DNA of 64,000 nt, taken from NCBI GenBank assembly GCA_041601945.1, contig JBFIHG010000010.1:1-64000 (forward strand), written 5' to 3'. A program made the translations under genes and the position numbers. The number at the start of each line of letters is the position of its first letter. The first letter of the stretch is position 1. Below are positions 17,687 through 25,192 of this stretch, in pieces. This DNA is from JBFJKD01 sp041601945 (GTDB lineage: Bacteria; Pseudomonadota; Gammaproteobacteria; Pseudomonadales; Porticoccaceae). Under the pieces are notes generated by a model, which was not told the DNA's origin, ran no database searches, and saw only the letters and a list, made by a program, of their open reading frames with translations.

Positions 17687-19267
17687 ATGGATTCACTTCG
17701 ACTTTGGGCGTGGTTTTTTCTCGTACTCTATGTGATCGCGATGCTGAGTTTTGGCTACCTGGGTATGCGTCAGGTTAAAAACAGCGACGATTTTTCGACG
17801 GCGCGGGGTGGCTACGGATTATTTTTCCTCGCTTTTGCGATGACTGCCACCACCGCATCCGGCGCGACGTTTCTGGGTATTCCGGGCCTCGGCTACCGCT
17901 ATGGATTTCCCGCCCTTGGTTACGCACTGGTTTATCCGGTGGCGGTTTATTTAGGGGTGTGGCTATGTTTCAAGCAGGTGCAAAAAGCCGGTAGCACGTT
18001 CAGCAATCGTTCCATTCCTGAGTTTATGGGTGACCGCTATCAGTCCGAGGTGCTGCGTCTGATCGTTGCGGTTTTTTCCGTGGTGCTGTTGTTTTATCTT
18101 GCGGCGCAACTGGTTGCCGGTCTGGTGATGTTCGAACAAATGTTGGGCCTCAATGCGCAGATGGCGCTGGGCGTCACTACTTTGGTATTGCTGGGCTATG
18201 TAGTGCTCGGCGGCGCGCACGCGGACATTCTGACGGATGGGGTTCAGGGCGCGATGATGCTGGCGCTCGCGGTGGCGGTGATCATAATTTTTTTTGCGGG
18301 CGCCGGTGTCGAGGGGGGCTTTAGCGGCATGCTCAACCGCCTTGAAGAACTGGACCCGAAAACCGTCGGCGTCCTGTATCCGGGTGCGACGATCTTTGAT
18401 TCTTACTGGGATTTTACTGCGATTTTTCTGGCCCATCTGTCACTGGGTATGTTGCCGCATATTGGCAACAAGATTTGGGCATTGAAAGAAGGGGTGGGGC
18501 GCTCCAAATTTATCGCGCTGTGTCTGGTGTTTGGTCTGATATTGGCGTCCATGGTGTTAGGTGGTGTATTGGCGCGAGCGGTACTCGGCGATAGTTTGCT
18601 TGCCCTGCCCGGCGGGCCCAATCAGGCCATTCCCGCACTCTTCGTGGCGCTGTTCCCGGTATGGCTGGCGGCGCTTTTGGGTATCGCCATTTTGTCCGCC
18701 ATTATGTCCACGGCGGATGGGCTGGTCATTTCCACTTCGCAGGTATTTGCCAACGATATTTATCGCCGCACCTTGGTTAAGGTCCTGCACCCCCATGCCA
18801 CGGATGCACAGATCGATCACAACGTGCTGCGCATTAGTCGCTGGTCAATTGTTGTGGTACTGGTCGGCGCCGCGCTGCTCGCCTGGCAGTCCCTGGGTCA
18901 AAACATTGCATTGATGGTGTGGGTCGGCCTCGGCGGAATGATGGCCGCCCTGGCTGGCCCGTTGATTCTCGGTGTGTTTTGGCGCGGTGTAACCAAACAA
19001 GGCGCGATCTGGGGTTTTATCGCTGGCGCCGTGACTTTTACGCTGTTGAGCAATGGGGGATTGCCAGATGGGGCGGCGACGGGCAGCGGGCTGCAACAAC
19101 TGCTTTTCTGGGTACATAATCAGGCCGACAACCCGTTTGCCTGCGCAACCCTTGGCGAAGCAATTTCGATACTGGTCACTGTTGCGGTATCGCTGGTAAC
19201 GCCCCGCCTGCCTGACGCTCACCTGGATCAGGTGTTTGGCACGACATCCACGGCGCCCATTGGGTGA
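17687..19267 (+). CDS. Sodium:solute symporter family (SSS) transporter
   Basis: A 526-residue multi-spanning inner-membrane protein of the SSS family (PutP/PanF type), driving uptake of an organic solute with Na+. Typical features are SFGYLGMRQVKNSDDF after the first membrane segment, ATTASGATFLGIPG near residue 50, and ILSAIMSTADGLVIS in the middle of the protein, the conserved Na+-site region. ATG at 17687 is preferred over an in-frame TTG at 17669 that overlaps the cyclase stop. Co-transcription with the cyclase-family gene implies that it imports a substrate or hydrolysis product for this island, perhaps a small carboxylate. Confidence 0.85.
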   Translation: MDSLRLWAWFFLVLYVIAMLSFGYLGMRQVKNSDDFSTARGGYGLFFLAFAMTATTASGATFLGIPGLGYRYGFPALGYALVYPVAVYLGVWLCFKQVQKAGSTFSNRSIPEFMGDRYQSEVLRLIVAVFSVVLLFYLAAQLVAGLVMFEQMLGLNAQMALGVTTLVLLGYVVLGGAHADILTDGVQGAMMLALAVAVIIIFFAGAGVEGGFSGMLNRLEELDPKTVGVLYPGATIFDSYWDFTAIFLAHLSLGMLPHIGNKIWALKEGVGRSKFIALCLVFGLILASMVLGGVLARAVLGDSLLALPGGPNQAIPALFVALFPVWLAALLGIAILSAIMSTADGLVISTSQVFANDIYRRTLVKVLHPHATDAQIDHNVLRISRWSIVVVLVGAALLAWQSLGQNIALMVWVGLGGMMAALAGPLILGVFWRGVTKQGAIWGFIAGAVTFTLLSNGGLPDGAATGSGLQQLLFWVHNQADNPFACATLGEAISILVTVAVSLVTPRLPDAHLDQVFGTTSTAPIG

Positions 19268-19288
19268 TCAAATATTTGTGTGTGGATT

Positions 19289-20734
19289 TTATAGGGCGGG
19301 ATGCCGCGTATGCCACGCGGTCGCCTGTTCGTAAGCGTGGCCGATTCTGCATAACAACGGTTCGCTGAGATGCTTACCCATAAACTGGATAGTCAGTGGT
19401 AAACCGTCGTCCGATACGCCACAGGGCAGCGCCAGGGCCGGTGTGCCGGCAAGGTCTGCGGGAAAGGTAAAGCGCGGTCGCATCGAAGCCATCACTGGAT
19501 CAGAAGCGCTCATGCCGCCGTAAGGAACGTTCCGCGCGGTAATAAAGGGTGCCCCGCCGGCGGGCGTAGCGACAGCATCTACACTGCCGAGTACGCCGCG
19601 TAAGCGATGGTTAAATTCGACGCGCAATCGGGATGCGGCGGCGTATTGCTGATCGGTGACGGCGGCACCCATGGCCAGGAATTCCCGCAGATACTCGCCA
19701 TAGTGTTCGGCCCGGCTGGGGTAATTGGCGCGGTGCGCGGCGTGTGCTTCGTGGGCGCACAGCGCAAACCAGGCCTCTACCATCGCATCCGGAAAATCTG
19801 GCATTTCCACTTCGACAATGCGCGCTCCCAACCGCTCCAGCTCCATCAGAGCAGCGTGGATTGCCGTCGACAGTGTGGTGCTCATATTGTGCGTCGCGTA
19901 CAGGCGATCAAATCCGATACGCAACCCGGTAACATCTTTTTGCAATTCGTCGCGCATATTGGGAACTGGTGCTTGCAGCGATGTTGGATCGTTGGCGTCG
20001 TACCCGGCGATGGCTTCCAGTACTAGCGCTGCATCTGCAACGCGGCGGGTCATCGGCCCGACATGATCAAGCGAGGGCGCCAAGGGCAGAATACCGTAGC
20101 GGCTTACCCGGCCATAGGTGGGTTTCAACCCGACGATGCCGTTGGCCATGGCGGGAAAGCGGATGGACCCGCCTGTATCGGTGCCCAGGGAGGCGTAACA
20201 AAGACCGGCTGCGGTGGCCACGCCGGAACCACTGGAGGACAACCCTGGCCAATAATCTGCGCGCCAGGGATTGACCGGGATTTTAAAGTCCCGGTGATAA
20301 CCAATCATCGCGCCCTCGGTAAGATTTAGCTTGCCGAGCAGCACTGCGCCAGCATTGGCCAGCTTCGCTACAACCGTTGCATCGTAATCCGGTTGAAACG
20401 TGGACATAAAACTGTGTCCACCGGTGGTTGGTGCATTTCGGGTATAGGCCAGATCTTTCACGGCAATAGGAATGCCATGCAGTGGTCCGCGATAATTGCC
20501 CGCTGCAATTTCTTGTTCAGCCCGTTGTGCTGCCGCCAGGGCCTGTTCGGCCATCACCGTAATATAGCTATGCAGGTTGGCATCGATGGTGGTGATTCGG
20601 TTCAGTAGCTGTTGCGTCAGATCGACTGGTGACAAGTCGCCGCACTTGATCAGCGCGGCGACCTCAGTCAGACCGGCGTAATGGATGTGCTCAATATCCG
20701 TGTTGGTTGAGGCGTTCGACACAGCCCACTCCAT
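19289..20734 (-). CDS. Amidase signature-family hydrolase
   Basis: A roughly 481-residue amidase of the amidase-signature superfamily, with a Ser-cisSer-Lys triad. The lysine lies in IAVKDLAYT, the glycine/serine-rich stretch is GLSSSGSGVATAAG, and the nucleophile region is TDTGGSIRFPA. It cleaves an amide, releasing ammonia or an amine; GatA is a relative but no GatB/C genes are near. ATG at 20734 is taken as start; TTG at 20764 would add 10 residues, and neither has a clear ribosome site. It is convergent with the symporter gene (21 bp gap), closing the catabolic island. Confidence 0.8.
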   Translation of the reverse strand: MEWAVSNASTNTDIEHIHYAGLTEVAALIKCGDLSPVDLTQQLLNRITTIDANLHSYITVMAEQALAAAQRAEQEIAAGNYRGPLHGIPIAVKDLAYTRNAPTTGGHSFMSTFQPDYDATVVAKLANAGAVLLGKLNLTEGAMIGYHRDFKIPVNPWRADYWPGLSSSGSGVATAAGLCYASLGTDTGGSIRFPAMANGIVGLKPTYGRVSRYGILPLAPSLDHVGPMTRRVADAALVLEAIAGYDANDPTSLQAPVPNMRDELQKDVTGLRIGFDRLYATHNMSTTLSTAIHAALMELERLGARIVEVEMPDFPDAMVEAWFALCAHEAHAAHRANYPSRAEHYGEYLREFLAMGAAVTDQQYAAASRLRVEFNHRLRGVLGSVDAVATPAGGAPFITARNVPYGGMSASDPVMASMRPRFTFPADLAGTPALALPCGVSDDGLPLTIQFMGKHLSEPLLCRIGHAYEQATAWHTRHPAL

Positions 20735-21142
20735 ATCCAGAGACGATTTCGCATGGTAAGTCAAAAAAGGTTTGTTCGGATATGTTTTTGTGTCCGCTAC
20801 CAGTTTGATTGAGGGTAGTGGGTGACAGTTTTATAACCGAGGATGCGGATGTTGAAATTTAAGCGCTACGCAAGGGGACGACTGCTTGTGGTTCTGACAG
20901 TTACGCCAAACAGGCGCCAGTGGGACACGGTCATAAAGCCGTTTTCGCAGTCGTATCCGCAATCGTCGATAATAAATAACCAGAAAATATTAATGCGCCG
21001 ACTGGACTTACGGGCGTTAAATGTGCAGACACCCCCCATCGGCTAACGCGACCGAACCCGCGCATCTGACATGTGACATTTGTTACTCCTCCTCTTGTCG
21101 GTAGTGTTGGACGGAAATCATCGTTGCGAGCTGTTGTGATAT
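20735..21142. other. 408-bp spacer without a supported gene
   Basis: Only short frames without coding character occur here. The part next to 20734 should hold the amidase promoter. No terminator, repeat or RNA gene was recognised. Confidence 0.4.
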
Positions 21143-21529
21143 TTATTCGTTAATCACCCGTATATTTTCTTCCAGCGCGTTGCGTTCTTTACACACGAAA
21201 TGCGCCTCCCAATCGGTCACCATCTGCACACTCCATCCATACAGGAACAGCGGCAATGGAATAATCCATCCACCCCAGCCAAAAAACACCCAGCCGCGCC
21301 GGGCTGGCCCCAAAGCGCGAGCCCTTTTAACAACAAAACGCTGTTTTTGACAACCTTCGGGGCAAGTTCCTTCTTTATCGTCGAGCCAGGTATTTGCCTG
21401 TACCTCGGCCACCGCTTTGGCCAGGCTAATTCCGTTGAGTACGGATCCAGAGTTAGAGCGAAACGAAAAACCGATCACCGGATCGGTGGTGCCTGTTTTT
21501 ACGGTACGGGTGTTGGGGCAGTCCGGCAT
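21143..21529 (-). CDS. Hypothetical small membrane protein
   Basis: A 128-residue protein that I do not recognise. It has a soluble N-terminal part with two cysteines in CPEGCQ (near residue 56) and one aromatic hydrophobic segment (GWVFFGWGGWIIPLPLFLYGW, about 78-100) that should cross the membrane, followed by a charged tail. It reads on the same strand as the two small genes upstream (75-bp gap), so it may share their transcript. Coding status is supported by position and composition only. Confidence 0.5.
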   Translation of the reverse strand: MPDCPNTRTVKTGTTDPVIGFSFRSNSGSVLNGISLAKAVAEVQANTWLDDKEGTCPEGCQKQRFVVKRARALGPARRGWVFFGWGGWIIPLPLFLYGWSVQMVTDWEAHFVCKERNALEENIRVINE

Positions 21530-21603
21530 TATTATCCGCCTGTTATAGTTTTATCGAAGTAGTTTGTTGAGGATAGTAGAGAGACGCTCCATTTTCAACG
21601 GCG

Positions 21604-21864
21604 TTAGCCGGTGAATAACTGATACGCGCCGTAAACAAGCGCGGACACCGCGATAATTAAAATGGCGCGGCCGGTACCATAATCTCGCCGGGGGGTGCGC
21701 TGCGTTACTCTGTCTGGATGCGCAGCGATATAGCTATCGACAACGTCTTTGGCTTCCTTCAGTCCGAGTCCGTGCAGTATGCGCAGTCGCTTGATAGCTT
21801 CCACTTTGCGGTTGGCGTGGAGGGTTTGTACGACCTCAGCGGGCAAATCGGACTGGGTGTCCAT
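21604..21864 (-). CDS. Membrane-anchored protein with ribosomal L7/L12 C-terminal-like domain
   Basis: An 86-residue protein. Residues about 10-48 (NRKVEAIKRLRILHGLGLKEAKDVVDSY, read in parts) match the helix-turn-helix of the L7/L12 C-terminal domain, including GLGLKEAKDVV. A C-terminal hydrophobic segment (AILIIAVSALVYGAYQLF) anchors it. It is not the ribosomal protein, which is longer and not membrane bound. GGAG lies 7 nt before the ATG. It lies 12 bp downstream of the PhnA-like gene. Function unknown. Confidence 0.7.
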   Translation of the reverse strand: MDTQSDLPAEVVQTLHANRKVEAIKRLRILHGLGLKEAKDVVDSYIAAHPDRVTQRTPRRDYGTGRAILIIAVSALVYGAYQLFTG

Positions 21865-21876
21865 TTTCAGACTCCA

Positions 21877-22218
21877 CTAAACTTTTTTGACAAATTGTGA
21901 CTTCAGTTGCATCGCACCAATGCCGTCGATTTTGCAGTCGATATCGTGATCACCTTCCACCAGGCGAATATTCTTTACCCGAGTGCCAATTTTTACCACC
22001 AGCGACGAGCCTTTGAGTTTGAGGTCCTTGATCACCGTCACCGTATCACCATCACTCAGGACATTTCCGTTGGCGTCCTTAATAACAGGTTCACTATCGT
22101 TATTCTCTGCGACTTCGTCTTGGGGCCATTCGTGGGCACATTCCGGGCAGACGTACATCGTGCCATCCGCGTAGGTAAATTCGGAATTGCATTTTAAACA
22201 GTTGGGTAGCTTGTTCAT
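21877..22218 (-). CDS. PhnA/YjdM-family zinc-ribbon protein
   Basis: A 113-residue protein with an N-terminal zinc ribbon (CLKCNSEF...CPECAHEW, four cysteines in residues 8-27) and the C-terminal PhnA domain (KDANGNVLSDGDTVTVIKDLK, read in parts, and a basic KSQFVKKV end). The family is named from the E. coli phn region but is not part of the C-P lyase pathway; its role is not settled. It heads a three-gene minus-strand group of small proteins. Confidence 0.85.
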   Translation of the reverse strand: MNKLPNCLKCNSEFTYADGTMYVCPECAHEWPQDEVAENNDSEPVIKDANGNVLSDGDTVTVIKDLKLKGSSLVVKIGTRVKNIRLVEGDHDIDCKIDGIGAMQLKSQFVKKV

Positions 22219-22328
22219 TAGTTATCCGGTTACGCATTGGGAGACGGCTATTCTAACAGCCAGGTTACGGAACGTAGCTGGCGTAGCAGCGAAAATTGGC
22301 GAACCGGTCGGCTGCCGCTCCTGCAAGT

Positions 22329-22420
22329 ATTCCGCCGTTGAGAAGATTGGCTCGGGTCATCCCTGGCCCTCGGTCCTGTGGACCGGCCTGCGGCCTCCCT
22401 GAACGGGATTCCGCCGTTCA
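22329..22420. repeat. Cluster of short hairpins with a direct repeat next to a tRNA gene
   Basis: An 11-base word ATTCCGCCGTT occurs at 22329-22339 and again at 22408-22418. Between and around these copies are short hairpins: GGTCC-TGT-GGACC at 22372-22384, a GGCC-TGC-GGCC one directly after it, and TGAACGG/CCGTTCA (7-bp stem, 7-nt loop) at 22400-22420. It may be an extragenic palindromic element. No second copy is visible in the window. Confidence 0.35.
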
Positions 22421-22453
22421 GTCGAACCTCAGCCCTCGGGCACGCGCACCCAC

Positions 22454-22481
22454 AAAAAAACCACCGCGAGGGTGGTTTTTT
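22454..22481 (-). terminator. Terminator downstream of tRNA-Arg
   Basis: On the minus strand a stem of AAAACCACC/GGTGGTTTT with a 5-nt loop is followed by T residues, 7 bp past the CCA end of the tRNA. Confidence 0.85.
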
Positions 22482-22487
22482 GGAAGA

Positions 22488-22564
<77 letters not shown>

Positions 22565-22811
22565 TGGAAAAACAGGGTGGCTAGCTTACTCGCCAAGCGA
22601 GTCCGAGTCCATGTCTGGATGATATTAATAAGCTGGTGCAGGGCTTCAGAATGCCGCCGACCGGATTGAGTTTCGGCAGTGAATTCCACGCGGATACCTG
22701 GGAGCACCGCCCAGCCGTATGAGCGTAGCTTTAACAGAAAATGCGGGTGGTAGCGATGGCCTGCTAATTTGGGTTCCTGATGGTGCGCCGCGGGGATCCC
22801 GCGCAGTAAAA

Positions 22812-22828
22812 TGCACAAACATGGTGCA
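22812..22828. promoter_or_regulatory. NtrC binding site upstream of the TorF-family porin
   Basis: TGCACAAACATGGTGCA matches the NtrC consensus TGCACY-N4-TGGTGCA at every position but one (A in place of Y) and has full dyad ends. It is centred about 60 bp upstream of the start of a sigma-54 promoter match. Confidence 0.7.
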
Positions 22829-22879
22829 ATTTAGCGCTGAAAGCCGAAGAATCATCAGATAATTGCGGTTTTTTGGTTT

Positions 22880-22895
22880 TGGCACGACTTGTGCA
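22880..22895 (+). promoter_or_regulatory. Sigma-54 promoter for the TorF-family porin
   Basis: TGGCACGACTTGTGCA fits TGGCACR-N4-TTGCW with one mismatch and exact GG-N10-GC spacing. With the NtrC site just upstream it makes a complete nitrogen-regulated promoter. Transcription should start near 22907. Confidence 0.7.
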
Positions 22896-23096
22896 AAAGT
22901 GAGGGTGCATGGCCGGTTCGGACGGGTTCATAGAACGGTAAAACCAGCCGCGCCGGCTAACATTGAGGGAAGTTTTATTGTAGGGCAGCAGTAGCCTGGC
23001 GCAGTTCGGCGTTCTCCAGCGCGGAATCGAGTCGGCAAAACAGAGTATCCATAGCGTATGCACACTCAAGTACGCGCACATTAAGAGGAACACAAC

Positions 23097-23852
23097 ATGG
23101 CTATAGTAAAGAAGGGTTTGATTCTGGCGGCAATGATGGCGTTATCCCCGGCTGCGACAATGGCGGCGGAAGTCTCCGGAAATGTCACGCTCACCAGCGA
23201 CTACCGATTTCGCGGTATTTCTCAATCGGATACCGATCCGGCGTTGCAGGGTGGGTTTGATGTCGCCTTCGACAGTGGCTTTTATCTGGGCGTGTGGGGT
23301 TCTAACGTCGATTTTGGCACCTCGCCGGATCTCGAGCTGGATTTCTACGGTGGCTACGGCGGCAGCATTACGGAAGATCTGGGCTTTGATGTGGGTTACA
23401 TCTACTACGACTACCCCGGCAGTGACGGCGTGGATTTCACGCTGAACGGCAATGAGAAAGAAGACTACCAGGAATTTTACGGTAGCCTGTCATACAAAAA
23501 TGCCACCCTGGGCGTCGCCTACTCTGACGATTACTGGCTGTCCTCCGGTGAGTTTTACTATGTTTACGGGGACTACAGCTTTGCCTTGCCAGAAGGTTTT
23601 GGTCTGGACCTGCATTATGGCTACAACAGTTTTGACGTCGCCAGTGGGGATTCCAATCTGAAGGACGCGGAAAAAGCGTTCCTGAGCAATAATGCCGATA
23701 GCTACTCTGACTACTCCATTACGTTGACCAAGACCCTGGCGGGGCTCGACCTGGCCCTCGCCTGGGTGGACACCGATCTCGACAAGGACGAACTCTTTGA
23801 CACAAACTGGGCCGAGAGCACCGTCGTTTTCTCGATTAGCAAGAGCCTGTAG
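23097..23852 (+). CDS. TorF-family putative outer-membrane porin (TIGR02001 type)
   Basis: A 251-residue outer-membrane beta-barrel protein. A signal peptide (KKGLILAAMMALSPAATMA) precedes mature AEVSGNVTLTSDYRFRGISQS, the family hallmark. Alternating aromatic/glycine strands run to a C-terminal FSISKSL, ending in a hydrophobic residue rather than the usual Phe. GAGGA lies 7 nt before the ATG. Members of this family are often found beside glnK-amtB in other gammaproteobacteria; neither gene is present here, yet the NtrC/sigma-54 signals upstream fit a nitrogen role, such as diffusion of small nitrogen compounds. The transported solute is unproven. Confidence 0.87.
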   Translation: MAIVKKGLILAAMMALSPAATMAAEVSGNVTLTSDYRFRGISQSDTDPALQGGFDVAFDSGFYLGVWGSNVDFGTSPDLELDFYGGYGGSITEDLGFDVGYIYYDYPGSDGVDFTLNGNEKEDYQEFYGSLSYKNATLGVAYSDDYWLSSGEFYYVYGDYSFALPEGFGLDLHYGYNSFDVASGDSNLKDAEKAFLSNNADSYSDYSITLTKTLAGLDLALAWVDTDLDKDELFDTNWAESTVVFSISKSL

Positions 23853-23883
23853 TTATAGCTGTTACTGAAGGATCAGAACGAAA

Positions 23884-23914
23884 AACGTCGACTTTGTAGT
23901 CGGCGTTTTTTTTT
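23884..23914 (+). terminator. Rho-independent terminator after the porin gene
   Basis: A 10-bp stem (AACGTCGACT with AGTCGGCGTT, one G-T pair) and a 4-nt loop are followed by a long T run. Confidence 0.88.
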
Positions 23915-23946
23915 GCGATTTATACGGACACGGATATCTGTTAGCG

Positions 23947-24519
23947 CTACCGATCGCCAGTTATGGGTGATGGCAGGCGACCACGCAGGGCATCGATACC
24001 CGGTTTGTGTGCCAGTTCCGCCGAACTCAGGCCGCAGAGTTCATGGGGAAACACCAGCCACGCACTTGTTTGGTGCAAATAATAGTCTGGAGTAAGGCTT
24101 GTCTGGTTGTTGTCGGGCTTGAACCAGAGTGTGGCCATGCGAATGTCGGCGTGGGTCGCGCAGCGTTCCTTTAGTTGCGCAAGTACTGCGTGTGCCGTTA
24201 AACCAGTGTCGAACACGTCATCCACCACCAGAATGTTTCTCGCTGGCGTGCGGTTGTCTATAAAGTATTCGAGGCCATCAATGCTGACTTCAGTAACGCG
24301 CTGTTCCACCCCGTGATACAGGCTGGTGCGCAATGGAATATGGTCGGCGTCGCAGCCGAGGTAGGCGAGCAGCTCGTGGATGGCGATGGCGACGGGTGCG
24401 CCGCCGCGCCACAAGCCGATAATCAGGTCGGGCTTATACCCGCTATCGTGTATGGCCAGGCCCAGCTGGTACGAGTCGTCGAGTAATTGTTGCGCGGTAA
24501 TATAGTGTTTGGCGGCCAC
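23947..24519 (-). CDS. Purine-type phosphoribosyltransferase
   Basis: A 190-residue type I phosphoribosyltransferase. The PRPP-binding signature reads ILVVDDVFDTG (near residue 95), and an upstream LIIGLWRGGAPVA loop holds the pyrophosphate-binding turn. It transfers ribose-5-phosphate from PRPP to a base, probably hypoxanthine/guanine or xanthine, by similarity to the Gpt/Hpt group; the base is not certain. A GTG start at 24519 is supported by GGGAG 5 nt upstream. It is convergent with the porin gene and divergent from the cytochrome gene. Confidence 0.8.
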   Translation of the reverse strand: MAAKHYITAQQLLDDSYQLGLAIHDSGYKPDLIIGLWRGGAPVAIAIHELLAYLGCDADHIPLRTSLYHGVEQRVTEVSIDGLEYFIDNRTPARNILVVDDVFDTGLTAHAVLAQLKERCATHADIRMATLWFKPDNNQTSLTPDYYLHQTSAWLVFPHELCGLSSAELAHKPGIDALRGRLPSPITGDR

Positions 24520-24643
24520 AGTGACTCCCGAATCATACCTTGTACGATAATCTTTTCACGATCGACGACAAACTGTCTATAATGGCCGCGATGAATTGGT
24601 GGGTGTTTGTTTAATTTAGTAATTGTTTATCGCGGAGGCGAAT

Positions 24644-25087
24644 ATGGCGTACTTGAACAAGGCGGGGATTGTCGTGCTGGCATTGGCGCTGTCACTGACA
24701 GTAGTGGGCTGTGGCGACGATAAGGCGGCTGCGCCACTGACCGCGCAGCAGGAAAAAGAGGTTGCGGCAAGACTGGCGCCTCCTGGCGAAGTGGTAATGG
24801 CCAGCGATGTCGCACCGGTTGCGGCGGCTACAGCAGGCGGTGCTGCTCGTACCGGAGAGGAAATTTACAACACCAAGTGCATGACCTGCCACGCCACCGG
24901 CGCTGCGGGTGCACCGAAACTGGCCAATATTGAAGAGTGGGCGCCACACATTGCCAAAGGTATGGACGTGCTGTACGCCAGTTCTATCAACGGTTTTAAC
25001 GGTATGCCACCCAAGGGTCTGTGCATGGATTGTTCGGATGATGAGCTGAAAGCTTCCGTCGATTATATGGTCGAAAAGAGCCAATAA
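24644..25087 (+). CDS. Cytochrome c5-family monoheme lipoprotein
   Basis: A 147-residue periplasmic electron carrier tethered by lipid: the lipobox ends VVGC with Cys23. The heme site is CMTCH, the distal Met lies in GMPPKG, and the C-terminal CMDC pair is the extra disulfide typical of cytochrome c5. An alanine-rich linker separates the anchor from the heme domain. The ATG at 24644 has GGAGG 6 nt upstream; an ATG seven codons before is less likely. Probably passes electrons to a terminal oxidase. Confidence 0.88.
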   Translation: MAYLNKAGIVVLALALSLTVVGCGDDKAAAPLTAQQEKEVAARLAPPGEVVMASDVAPVAAATAGGAARTGEEIYNTKCMTCHATGAAGAPKLANIEEWAPHIAKGMDVLYASSINGFNGMPPKGLCMDCSDDELKASVDYMVEKSQ

Positions 25088-25107
25088 GATTGTTTTGTGT
25101 ATAACCG

Positions 25108-25134
25108 GCCGCGCCCATTGGCGCGGCTTTTTTT
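25108..25134 (+). terminator. Rho-independent terminator after cytochrome c5
   Basis: An 8-bp stem GCCGCGCC/GGCGCGGC with a CATT loop is followed by seven T. Confidence 0.9.
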
Positions 25135-25192
25135 GCGGATTTATTTAGATGCTGCAGGTAAAACTTTAGCGCCGTACTCTGAACCGGGGTAA

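Larger units (their letters stand above)
22565..23096. other. 532-bp spacer holding the porin control region
   Basis: No gene is supported here. It contains an NtrC site and a sigma-54 promoter (listed separately) and a near-palindromic GC hairpin, CGCGGG-GAT-CCCGCG, just upstream of the NtrC site. The leader between predicted start and porin ATG is about 190 nt, long enough for post-transcriptional control, but I see no known riboswitch in it. Confidence 0.5.
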
